Origin: Gonatopus flavifemur
Taxonomy: Eukaryota; Arthropoda; Insecta; Hymenoptera; Dryinidae
Assembly: GCA_018340375.1 (NCBI GenBank)
Contig: JAFFJZ010000007.1
Coordinates: forward strand, 7,688,001 to 7,752,000
Direction: 5' to 3'
Length of the DNA: 64,000 nt
Shown: one piece after another, positions 26,763 to 34,129 of the stretch
Numbering within the stretch: the stretch's first letter is position 1
How the letters are laid out: the number at the start of each line of letters is the position of its first letter
The notes under the pieces: generated by a model
Told to the model about the DNA's origin: nothing
The model's input: only the letters and a program-made list of their open reading frames with translations
Databases searched by the model: none
Translations under genes and position numbers: made by a program

Positions 26763-26840
26763 TTCTACGTATTCACATAATGTCCAAAAAGTTTTAGATG
26801 GCTCTACACGATTGTTGGCCGATACTTTGATTTTATTTAA

Positions 26841-26996
26841 GATGATACTCGCGGCGTGGCAGCAGCCGAATCATTTATGACAAACTTGTACTTGAATCAG
26901 AGGAGTACTGTACAAAGCGATACTTTGACAAAATTGAATCGTTTGCCGGTAGTTTGTCATAACCGATTCGGCTGCTGCCACGCCGCTAGTATCCTC
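26841..26996. mobile_element. TTAA-flanked MITE (piggyBac-type site), copy 1
   Basis: TTAA at 26837-26840 and 26997-27000. The ends GATGATACTCGCGG and CCGCTAGTATCCTC are followed by the shared GCGTGGCAGCAGCCGA block and its complement. Non-coding, 156 bp. Confidence 0.85.
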
Positions 26997-27000
26997 TTAA

Positions 27001-27479
27001 GGGCAGGGTTGGGTAGGTATAATACTAAACGTATAATACATACTCAATGGTACGTAATGTATTTTACGTATTATACCTTCCCAGATAATACACTGAGAAT
27101 TCTTTTTCAAGAGCAAGAAGAGAATTCTTTTCGAACTAATGAATTCATATAGAGCTCTGGAGGAGTTCAATCTGTCGGACATTAACAAGCCCTTTGAGAA
27201 TATCAGAAGTATTGTCTGAGTACTCTCAGAGAACTTGTTAATGTCCAACAGATTCAACTCCTTCAGAGCTCTATATGAATTCATTAGTTCGAAAAGAGTT
27301 CTTGAAGAGTTCTATTCTTGCTCTTGAAAAATAATTCTTCGTGTGTTATCTGGGTTGTACCAAACCCCTTCTTCAGAGTCTTCTCATGTAACATACGTAA
27401 TTTACGCATTATATATTGCGTATCATACTTTGTAATAAATGTAATAAACCGTCAGTGACGCGTCATAACCCAACCCAGC
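27001..27479. mobile_element. TTAA-flanked element containing a second fold-back
   Basis: Bounded by TTAA at 26997-27000 and 27480-27483. Imperfect inverted ends GGGCAGGGTTGGGT and ACCCAACCCAGC; subterminal GTATAATAC-type motifs. The fold-back at 27081-27353 lies inside. Confidence 0.65.
27081..27353. mobile_element. CCAGATAA-terminus fold-back family, copy 1
   Basis: Ends CCAGATAATACAC and GTGTGTTATCTGG; the stem runs through GAACTAATGAATTCATATAG, GAGCTCTGGAGGAGTT and their complements. A second copy with the same blocks lies at 60151-60434. Confidence 0.8.
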
Positions 27480-27483
27480 TTAA

Positions 27484-27576
27484 GTGGATACCAGCGTTTG
27501 TCTCGGACCTTTCTTTCTATCGTATAGGTTAGTCCTCTTCTAACCAATGTGCTCTGATGGTAACGCTGGTATCCTC
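27484..27576. mobile_element. TTAA-flanked MITE, copy 2 (93 bp)
   Basis: Ends GTGGATACCAGCGTT and AACGCTGGTATCCTC between TTAA at 27480-27483 and 27577-27580. Shares the GGATACCAGCG terminus with its neighbour. Confidence 0.8.
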
Positions 27577-27580
27577 TTAA

Positions 27581-27688
27581 GGGGATACCAGCGCCGGGAC
27601 ATTAGCCAAATTCATTCTGACATTCCATTGCTTCATTTTCGAATAAATGTCAGAATAAATTTGGCTAATGTCCCGGCGCTGGTATCAG
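27581..27688. mobile_element. TTAA-flanked MITE, copy 3 (108 bp)
   Basis: Ends GGGGATACCAGCGCCGGGAC and GTCCCGGCGCTGGTATCAG. The left TTAA (27577-27580) is shared with copy 2; the right flank is TTCA, a one-base change. The stem includes ATTAGCCAAATT and its complement. Confidence 0.8.
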
Positions 27689-27706
27689 TTCAAGGCCATC
27701 CCGCAC

Positions 27707-27870
27707 ACCCTAGGGTTACTAGATCTCTTTACCCAAAATACTCAAAGATGTCTCAAAACAACCAGCCAGACCTTTTTCCATTCAAATAGAAGGTCTGGCT
27801 GGTTGTTTCATCCCATTTTATTTAGTCCTTTTCAAGTATTTTGGGTAGAGAGATCTAGTAACCTTAGGGT
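27707..27870. repeat. Palindromic element with ACTAGATCTC stem
   Basis: ACCCTAGGGTTACTAGATCT pairs with AGATCTAGTAACCTTAGGGT; CAACCAGCCAGACCTT pairs with AAGGTCTGGCTGGTTG. Non-coding. Confidence 0.8.
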
Positions 27871-27996
27871 CTACGGAATGCTCTTACCAGCACTCGGAGG
27901 TTTACGTTCTAAGAACGTCCGGACATGTTTTGAACGTTCTCAGAACGTTTTAAAAACGTCCAATGAACTTTGCGCTGTCTGGGGAGGGACCCGGAC

Positions 27997-28165
27997 CAGT
28001 GTTGCCAGAAATGAAGAAGCTCCAGCGTTTTACCCTCTCCATATACCATTGCAAAGCACGCACGCTATAACTATAGATGTCATATATATAGTTATAGCGT
28101 GCGTGCTCTGCGATGGTACATGGAGGGGGTAAAACGCTGGAGCTCCTTCATTTCTGGCAGCACTG
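27997..28165. mobile_element. hAT MITE (CAGTGTTGCCAGAAATG ends), 169 bp
   Basis: Ends CAGTGTTGCCAGAAATGAAG and its complement CATTTCTGGCAGCACTG; exact 8-bp TSD ACCCGGAC at 27989-27996 and 28166-28173. The stem continues through GGAGCTCCAGCGTTTTACC-type blocks almost to the centre. Confidence 0.9.
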
Positions 28166-28289
28166 ACCCGGACCTGTTTTAAGCCCGTGCAGGGGTGTGA
28201 CCATTGATGCCAGATTCGAGACCGGGACCGTATTAACTCACCCCATTGACCGCTTCTCCTTTTCCCACCATGCGGAATAACCCCGGGTA

Positions 28290-28402
28290 CTCATGCTAGC
28301 GACAGTCGCGCGCGACATCATTAGAAGGAAAAAGAGATCCGAGTTAACATCTCTCCTCTTTTTTGTTCTAATGAGATCGCGCGTGACAGTCGCTAGCATG
28401 AG
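28290..28402. repeat. CATGCTAGCGAC hairpin family, copy A
   Basis: CTCATGCTAGCGACAGTCGC pairs with the complement at the right end; an inner CGCGCGACATCATTAGAA block is followed by a purine-rich loop. Sits inside 28202-28971. Confidence 0.8.
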
Positions 28403-28563
28403 GCTGGCCTCCCATGGACCGGAATTCGTTCCGGCGGAATGACTTTAAACCAATCGATTTCACAATTTCTTTTAGAGCGTTCTATCAGAAATCTATAAAA
28501 AATTGTGCATTGGTTCAATTTTCATTCCGCCGGAACGAATTCCGGTCCATGGGAGGCCAGCCT
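28401..28563. repeat. CCATGGACCGGAATTC hairpin family, copy 1
   Basis: Ends AGGCTGGCCTCCCATGGACC and its complement; the stem runs through GGAATTCGTTCCGGCGGAAT. Another copy, in opposite orientation, lies at 33561-33723. Confidence 0.85.
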
Positions 28564-28564
28564 G

Positions 28565-28696
28565 AGGCTACTCTCCCATGGACCGGAATTTTTGGGGGAT
28601 TTGCAGGGAATTCTAGTAAGTTACTATCCATGAACCAATTGGGTCTGCGGATTCCGTTCCGTTCCCTAGAAATTCCGCTCCATGGGAGAGCAGCCT
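28565..28696. repeat. CCATGGA hairpin, related subfamily
   Basis: AGGCTACTCTCCCATGGACC pairs with the right end CCATGGGAGAGCAGCCT; the interior is less well paired. Directly follows the preceding hairpin. Confidence 0.65.
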
Positions 28697-28772
28697 GAGT
28701 CTCCGGCCTAAGTCGGGCGAGCGAGAGATTGATAGTTACTCTTTCTCTGTCGCTCACCCGACTTATTCCGCA

Positions 28773-28892
28773 GGATGGGGGCCAAATCAACGAAACCGTT
28801 AGTTGGAAAGAATGAGACATCATACATTATACATCTCTTCCTTTTGACCAATGGTTTCGTTGATTTGTCCTTTCATTGATTCGGCCCCCATC
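28773..28892. repeat. GGATGGGGGCC hairpin
   Basis: GGATGGGGGCC pairs with GGCCCCCATCC, and AAATCAACGAAACC pairs with GGTTTCGTTGATTT. Inside the 28202-28971 element. Confidence 0.7.
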
Positions 28893-29089
28893 CATTCCGC
28901 ATGGTGGGAGAAAGAGAAAGCGGTCGATGGAGGGGGTAAAAGCGGTCTCAGTCTCGAATCTGGCATCACTGGGTGTGACAGTTCACCAAAAAATATGATC
29001 CTAATGTGTATCCGGCCCTCTCACACCTCACTTCCCCGCGCCGCAAGACGGCGCCACTTGTGTTGGTTCGACTTGATGAATTGCATAAG

Positions 29090-30026
29090 GACGTTTACGA
29101 CAATTACTTGGAGTTTGCTCGAAGCAAGCAGTGGTGAAATTCCCCAGATTTCCCTAGAGTGCTACGAGCAATCATTCTGCCGTCTCACAAGTGATCGTAG
29201 CAAGCAGTATCAAGCGCCATCAAATCCAACGGAATTATTGAGCCGGTAAACAATTTGGATTTTTTCATTTAATTAATCTAATCATTGATGTTTGAAATGT
29301 GAAAAATCATTATCCACCTGTGCTATCCTTTTTCTTGTTGAAATGATTCAATAGCATATATAATATGTCGAATAAATAATGAAAAGTGGTAAATTAACCT
29401 CAACCTTCAATTTCTCATTCAGATGAAAATTATCGATGTTCAATATTGAGATAATCGAATTGTATTTTGCAAGTCCTTTGTGTAATTATTGTAAATTTTT
29501 AATCATCTTAAACAATCATTTAAAAAATCTACGTTGTGAATCATTCGAAGTAAAAACTCTATAGAGTTATAACCTCAAATACTTCATGTCCTGTAATATT
29601 TCAATTTCACTTCAAATGGATGAGAATGTAGATTTTTTAAATGAGAAAACTGATGGTTTAAAATGATTAAAAATTTACAATAATTGCACAAAGGACTTGC
29701 AAAATACAATTCGATTATCTCAATATTGAACATCGATAATTTTCATCTGAATGAGAAATTGAAGGTTGAGGTTAATTTACCACTTTTCATTATTTATTCG
29801 ACATATTATATATGCTATTGAATCATTTCAACAAGAAAAAGGATAGCACAGGTGGATAATGATTTTTCACATTTCAAACATCAATGATTAGATTAATTAA
29901 ATGAAAAAATCCAAATTGTTTACCGGCTCAATAATTCCGTTGGATTTGAGGGCGCTTGATACTGCTTGCTACGATCACTTGTGAGACGGCAGAATCAGCA
30001 AACTCCAAGTAATTGTCGTAAACGTC
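29090..30026. repeat. 0.94-kb near-perfect inverted repeat (long hairpin)
   Basis: The left arm (about 29090-29555) and right arm (about 29598-30026) match almost base for base over more than 350 bp from TTCTGCCGTCTCACAAG inward, with a short imperfect centre. The left arm has about 57 extra bases near 29118-29174. The right arm on the minus strand encodes MDVYDNYLEFADSAVSQVIV and a short tail. The left arm encodes ELHKDVYDNYLEFARSKQ in the same register. The source protein is not recognised. Confidence 0.9.
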
Positions 30027-30162
30027 CATATAGGTCGTTTAACCAGTCGCACACAAACAAATAGCGCCGCTCAATGACGCGGGTGAGTAGGGCACAGGGG
30101 GTGTGCTACACATACGGAACATATGTTTTACACAGGAAGCATGCGAAGTGTTACCCCGGTCA

Positions 30163-30301
30163 CCCCGGGTACTCATGCTAGCGACTGTCGCGCGCGACAT
30201 CATTAGAAGAAGAAAGAGGAAAGATGTTTTCGAGTCGGATCTCTTTCCTCTTTTTTCTTCTAATCACGTCGCGCGTGACAGTCGCCAGCCTGAGTATCCG
30301 G
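30163..30301. repeat. CATGCTAGCGAC hairpin family, copy B
   Basis: CCCGGGTACTCATGCTAGCG at left; the right end carries the complement with small changes (GTCGCCAGCCTGAGTATCCG). Same CGCGCGACATCATTAGAAG stem and purine-rich loop as copy A. Confidence 0.8.
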
Positions 30302-30323
30302 CCTAATACCTTTGGGCCCGTGT

Positions 30324-30453
30324 CACACGGAGCTGAAAAAGGGCGGAAAGCGCAGCGTCGAGCCCTTAGTTAAAGAAAGATGCAAATAAACACTTCTCTT
30401 TTCAACCAAGGATTCCGTGTTCCGCTTTCCACCTGTTTTCAGTTCCATGTGAG
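30324..30453. repeat. Imperfect hairpin with GGCGGAAAGCG stem
   Basis: CACACGGAGCTGAAAAAGGG pairs imperfectly with the right arm (CCACCTGTTTTCAGTTCCAT), and GGCGGAAAGCG with CCGCTTTCC. Confidence 0.55.
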
Positions 30454-30608
30454 AGGGGGGGGGGGTGAATCTGCAAAAAGGCGGAAAGTGGATTCGCCTT
30501 TCTTTTCAACCAATGGTTCCGCGCAGGGTGACCAAGCTACAATGGACAAGAAAAGTTTCATGTTCGCCAGCTCAGATTGTAGGGAGCGATACTATAGCCA
30601 CTAACGGT

Positions 30609-30836
30609 GCTCTCCCATGCGTTGGATTATTCAACCGGAATGGAACATTTCATCTTCCGTTCCGTCGGAAACAGGTGCCCTTGTCTCCCATGAATCGGAA
30701 TGTATTCTGGTGGAATGGAAAATTAACCAATCCATGCTAAAATATGTATTTCCATTGGACCTCTTTATGAGTAATAGCCAATACATTCCATTCAAAGTTG
30801 TTACCGCCGGAATGATTCCGATCCATGGGAGAGCAG
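30609..30836. repeat. GCTCTCCCATG hairpin
   Basis: Left GCTCTCCCATG and right CATGGGAGAGC; inner CCGGAATGGAAC-type motifs on both arms. Belongs with the CCATGGACCGG group but is more diverged. Confidence 0.55.
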
Positions 30837-30925
30837 CGCTATTTAGGTCGAACAGAACAGAATGATTACTGAAAACCCTGTTCTGTTCCGATTGGACTTC
30901 AGTGCCATGGGAGAGGACCCTAAGT

Positions 30926-31056
30926 CCGGAGACTCATGCTAGCGACTATCGCGCGCGACATCATTAGAAGAAAAAAGAGATCCGACTTGAAAACATCTTT
31001 CCTCTTTCTTCTTCTAATGATGTCGCGCGTGACAGTCGCTAGCATGAGTACCCGGG
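30926..31056. repeat. CATGCTAGCGAC hairpin family, copy C
   Basis: CTCATGCTAGCGACTATCGC at left; GACAGTCGCTAGCATGAGTA followed by CCCGGGG at right. Contains the CGCGCGACATCATTAGAAG stem. Confidence 0.8.
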
Positions 31057-31059
31057 GTG

Positions 31060-31230
31060 AGGCTGGCGTCCTATGGACGGAAAAAGTGACGGAAAGCGAA
31101 TTGCGGTACCAATACTTTTCAAGTATGCCTAGTTTTATCTGGTTTCATCCAACAGTTACTAAAAATTCTGAAAATCTATTGGTGCCGGAATTCGTTTTCT
31201 GTTACGTTTCCGTCCATGGGACGCTAGCCT
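31060..31230. repeat. AGGCTGGCGTCC hairpin
   Basis: AGGCTGGCGTCCTATGGACG pairs with CGTCCATGGGACGCTAGCCT; inner GTGACGGAAAGCG pairs loosely with the right arm. Confidence 0.7.
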
Positions 31231-31274
31231 TAGGTTAAGGACTCATGGGCGCGACATCATTGGAAGAAAAAAAA

Positions 31275-31622
31275 GGTAAACACCCGGCTCATGTTCCAAA
31301 ACCTGGCCCTCGTACTCTAGAGTATCAGTGTAACTCTTTTCAATTCATCAGGAAAACAGAGAAAACCGATACCCCAGAGTACGAGAGTAAGGTTTTGGAA
31401 CATGAGCCCGTTGGACCGAAAGCCCGTTAGGCCGAAACACCGTTGGACCGAAATTTATTTAACCGAATGACAATAATCCGAAAAAGTCTTGGTGACATTT
31501 TGTCTTATTCGCACACGACTAGTAACGTATAGTAAGATTTCGGATTATTGTCATTCGGTAAAATAAATTTCGGTCCAACGGTCTTTCGGCCTAACGGGCT
31601 TTCGGTTTAACGGGTGTTTACC
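31275..31622. mobile_element. Fold-back with tandem CCGTTGGACCGAAA-type arms
   Basis: Ends GGTAAACACCCG and CGGGTGTTTACC, flanked on both sides by A8 runs. The arms are repeats of CCGTT(G/A)GACCGAAA/GGCCGAAA, and the stem continues through AACCGAATGACAATAATCCG. A 121-bp palindrome (31287-31407) interrupts its left arm. Confidence 0.8.
31287..31407. repeat. GCTCATGTTCC palindrome, copy 1
   Basis: GCTCATGTTCCAAAACCT pairs with AGGTTTTGGAACATGAGC-type right end; CTCGTACTCTAGAGTATC pairs with GATACCCCAGAGTACGAG. A near-identical copy lies in reverse orientation at 32093-32213. Confidence 0.85.
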
Positions 31623-31774
31623 AAAAAAAAGGAAAGATATATTTTCAACTCGGATCTCTTTTTTCTTCCAATGATGTCGCCCGCGACAGTCGCTAGCATG
31701 AGTAACCGGAGTAACACATAATTCTTTTGTGTGCACATGAACGTAAAAAGGGCTATGTGTTGGTGGCTATAGTT

Positions 31775-31860
31775 CCAAATAGCAATAGTTCCAAAAACTA
31801 GATCTCATTGAATCCTTTCGGAATCAATGAAATCTAGTTTTTGGAACTATTGCTATTTGG
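31775..31860. repeat. CCAAATAGCAATAG hairpin
   Basis: CCAAATAGCAATAGTTCC pairs with GGAACTATTGCTATTTGG, and AAAACTAGAT with ATCTAGTTTT, around a short loop. Confidence 0.85.
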
Positions 31861-31887
31861 GTAGTATTGACTCGATTTGCCCCCTAC

Positions 31888-32226
31888 TAGAGAGCCTCAA
31901 GGAAGAGAGTGGACATCGGAGGTTTGCTGTGATTGGTCAAAGCCTTAAGAAGCCATATTGATGGAGTATTCCTATTGAGATTATGATTATATTTGGCTTA
32001 TAATCATAATCGTAATTGGATTACTCCATCAATATGGCTTCTCAAGGCTTTGGCCAATCACAGCAAACCTCCGATGTCCACTCTCTCCCTTGGCTCATGT
32101 TCCAAAACCTTACTCTCGTACTCTGGGGTATCGGTTTTCTCTGTTTTCCTGATGAATTGAAAAGAGTTACACTGATACTCTAGAGTACGAGGGCAAGGTT
32201 TTGGAACATGAGCTTGAGGCTCTCTA
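31888..32226. repeat. Palindromic element interrupted in its right arm
   Basis: AGAGAGCCTCAAG pairs with CTTGAGGCTCTCT; GTGGACATCGGAGGTTTGCT and GAAGCCATATTGATGGAGTA pair with the opposite arm. Copy 2 of the GCTCATGTTCC palindrome is inserted just before the right end. Confidence 0.8.
32093..32213. repeat. GCTCATGTTCC palindrome, copy 2
   Basis: Reverse complement of 31287-31407 with only a few differences. Confidence 0.85.
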
Positions 32227-32293
32227 CCCCCTACAATCTCAGTTGGGGAACATCAAACTTGTCTTCTGCATTGTGGCTTGGGTACCATGGGTG

Positions 32294-32459
32294 CAGTGAT
32301 GCCAGCATTTGGTCGACCGAGTCGATTTTCCCCTTCCATGACGCTGTATACAATCAAATTTCTTTTGTCGGAGGTTTGATTGTGTGCGTGACATTTCTAT
32401 ACAGACAGATGTGATGGAGAGGGAAAATCGATTCGGTCGACCAAATGCTGGCATCACTG
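32294..32459. mobile_element. hAT MITE (CAGTGATGCCAGCATTTGG ends), 166 bp
   Basis: Ends CAGTGATGCCAGCATTTGG and CCAAATGCTGGCATCACTG; exact 8-bp TSD CATGGGTG (32286-32293 and 32460-32467). The stem continues through TCGACCGAGTCGATTTTCCC and complement. Confidence 0.92.
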
Positions 32460-32502
32460 CATGGGTGTAGTTCGACAGATTCGAAGCCGAGCACCCTCCC
32501 CA

Positions 32503-32649
32503 CAGTGATGCCAGTGTTCCCTAGAAAAATCTTCAGATTTTTCGTCATTGGTCACTTCTTTCCAAATTGAGCATATGATTGACCGGTTGGACAAGAAATG
32601 ACCAATCATCAGATGCTGAAGATTTTTCTAGGGAATACTGGCAACACTG
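32503..32649. mobile_element. hAT MITE (CAGTGATGCCAGTGTTCCC ends), 147 bp
   Basis: Ends CAGTGATGCCAGTGTTCCC and GGGAATACTGGCAACACTG; flanks CCTCCCCA and CCTCTCCA form an 8-bp TSD with one mismatch. Stem through TAGAAAAATCTTCAG. Confidence 0.85.
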
Positions 32650-32650
32650 C

Positions 32651-32788
32651 CTCTCCATCGACCGCTTCCCCTCTCTCCCACCATGTGGATTAAGTCGGGC
32701 GAGCAAGAGAGTGATAGTCACTCTTTCTCTCTCGCTCGCCCAACTTGATCCGCATGGTGGGAGAAAGGGGAAGCGGTCGATGGAGAGA
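32651..32788. repeat. CTCTCCATCGACCGC palindrome
   Basis: CTCTCCATCGACCGCTTCCC pairs with GGGAAGCGGTCGATGGAGAG-type right arm; CGGGCGAGCAAGAGAG pairs with CTCTCTCGCTCGCCC. The same blocks occur in the arms of 28202-28971, so it is probably a relative of that element. Confidence 0.75.
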
Positions 32789-32869
32789 GTAAAAACGGTC
32801 TCGGATCTGACATCGACTTTTTCCCCTGAAAACTACAAGATCGTTTCAACCCAGGCAGCATAAACTCAA

Positions 32870-33065
32870 ATGTAAAGTTTGAAGGAGCGTTTGTGGCGCC
32901 GCTCAAGTTAAGGAGACCTGAGTTAACATCACATGCATTTTCTAACACTACTGAAAGACCAATAATAAAAATTTTTGAATTAGTATAAGTATACACATAT
33001 GGAATAGTTCAAGTGTCCTCAGCTTGGACGGCGCCACAAACGCTTCTTCAAATTCTAGACTTGAG
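32870..33065. repeat. Inverted repeat with GCGTTTGTGGCGCCG stem
   Basis: CTCAAATGTAAAGTTTGAAG and AGCGTTTGTGGCGCCG at left pair with CGGCGCCACAAACGCT and CTTCAAATTCTAGACTTGAG at right. Confidence 0.75.
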
Positions 33066-33352
33066 ATTATGCCCCCTGTTTCAACCGTTTCACATCATTA
33101 TCAATATTCAATTAATTACCATGATCTTTGGATAAAAAAATTCAGAAGAAATCAGAGAGGCCGGCTCTGGTCTCAAAATAATTGTACACGAGTTATATTT
33201 TTTATATGAGAAAAACTCAATAGAGATTTCGAATTCACTGATAACGAAATTTCACTCTAATTAATTATGATTCAGTTCAACAACAAACAGACCAGACCCG
33301 GATTTGATTGATTCTGAATCATTTGATCCAAAGTTTAAAGCTTCTATTTAAT

Positions 33353-33461
33353 GCATGCGTTTGTTGCATGCGACATCATTAGATGAAAGGAGAGGCAAAC
33401 CGTTTTTCCCTAGGACTTCTCTTTTCATTTAATGATATCGCATGCGACAAACGCACGCATG
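33353..33461. repeat. CATGCTAGCGAC-related hairpin, variant copy E
   Basis: GCATGCGACATCATTAGATG at left and CATTTAATGATATCGCATGC at right. Keeps the GCGACATCATTAGA core but has ATGCATGCGTTTGT outer ends instead of CATGCTAGCGAC. Confidence 0.7.
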
Positions 33462-33560
33462 TAATTTCACCTCAATGCAATTGATTGAATATTTTTGACG
33501 TAAAGTGGTTGGAACGATCTAGTAGTTTTTTGGTGAAAAAATCGACTCGAGCACTTTCTC

Positions 33561-33723
33561 AGGCTAACCTCCCATGGACCGGAATTCGTTCCGGCGGCAT
33601 GAAAATTGAACCAATGCACAATTTTTTATAGATTGCTGATAGAACGCTCTAAAAGAAATTGTGAAAGCGATTGGTTTAAAGTCATTCCGCCGGAACGAAT
33701 TCCGGTCCATGGGAGGCCAGCCT
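33561..33723. repeat. CCATGGACCGGAATTC hairpin family, copy 2
   Basis: Reverse-orientation copy of 28401-28563: AGGCTAACCTCCCATGGACC at left, the same CCGGAACGAATTCCGGTCCA at right, and the same interior (TATCAGAAATCTATAAAAAA-type loop) inverted. Confidence 0.85.
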
Positions 33724-33786
33724 TAATGACGAAAAACGGTTGAAACGATCTAGTACTTTCCTAGTGAAAAAATTGACCAGAGCACT

Positions 33787-33917
33787 CCCTTAGCTAGTAT
33801 GCACATGCCTGACTCCGCTATCATTGGTGGATCACTAGTAATATCTAGTAATTTCACCAGAAATTTTATAATTTTCAGCCAATGACAAGCAGTCGGACTT
33901 CTCGCATACTTCCCTCC
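33787..33917. repeat. Dispersed repeat, uninterrupted copy of the family at 59303
   Basis: Its reverse complement begins GGAGGGAAGTATGCGAGAAG, then GACTGCTTGTCATTGGCTGA, and ends with GGAGTCAGGCATGTGCATAC. The same blocks in the same order are at 59303-59574, where about 130 bp is added in the middle. Confidence 0.65.
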
Positions 33918-34129
33918 TTTAATATTTTTTCGTCTACATGAGACCATTGCCTTAACATCAAATCCGATTATAAACGGTGACCATCGTCAACGTCTTCCTC
34001 CATTTCTTTTGATTCAAGTCATAGCATCGTGTGCTTGTTCTCTCCCGCTGAGAGCTAAGGCCTAATCGGCGACTTGCACATTTATTTATATGCATCCACA
34101 GTTTTAATCAACAAATTTATAAAGTTAAA

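Larger units (their letters stand above)
28202..28971. mobile_element. hAT-like element (CATTGATGCCAGATTCGAG ends) filled with later insertions
   Basis: Exact 8-bp TSD GGTGTGAC (28194-28201 and 28972-28979). The ends match for about 25 bp, and inner GACCGCTTCTCC and CCACCATGCGGAATAA pair with the far arm. At least four smaller palindromes lie inside. Confidence 0.85.
31233..31708. repeat. CATGCTAGCGAC hairpin family, copy D, interrupted
   Basis: The left arm GCGCGACATCATTGGAAGAA is truncated relative to other copies; the right arm has TTCCAATGATGTCGC and CGACAGTCGCTAGCATGAGT. The element 31275-31622 is inserted in its A-rich loop. Confidence 0.75.
24833..34129. other. Intergenic block dominated by nested inverted-repeat elements
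   Basis: Divergent interval between MBD-R2 (minus) and RpLP1 (plus). From about 25.2 to 33.9 kb nearly every base falls in a fold-back element (listed individually). The proximal parts (24833-25220 and about 33920-34129) presumably hold the two promoters. The short ORFs in the block are by-products of palindromes, apart from the fragment noted in the long hairpin. Confidence 0.75.

Noticed and set aside
27668..28132. Plus-strand ORF of 154 codons
   Set aside because: It spans two palindromic elements and a TSD boundary; the open frame is a by-product of the repeats.
28851..29249. Plus-strand ORF of 132 codons
   Set aside because: Crosses the end of the hAT-like element and enters the long inverted repeat. 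The coding-like fragment there is in a different frame.
28202..33461. Regularly spaced short palindromes considered as a CRISPR-like array
   Set aside because: The repeats are of different families, irregularly spaced, in a eukaryotic genome with spliced genes, and have TSDs typical of transposons.
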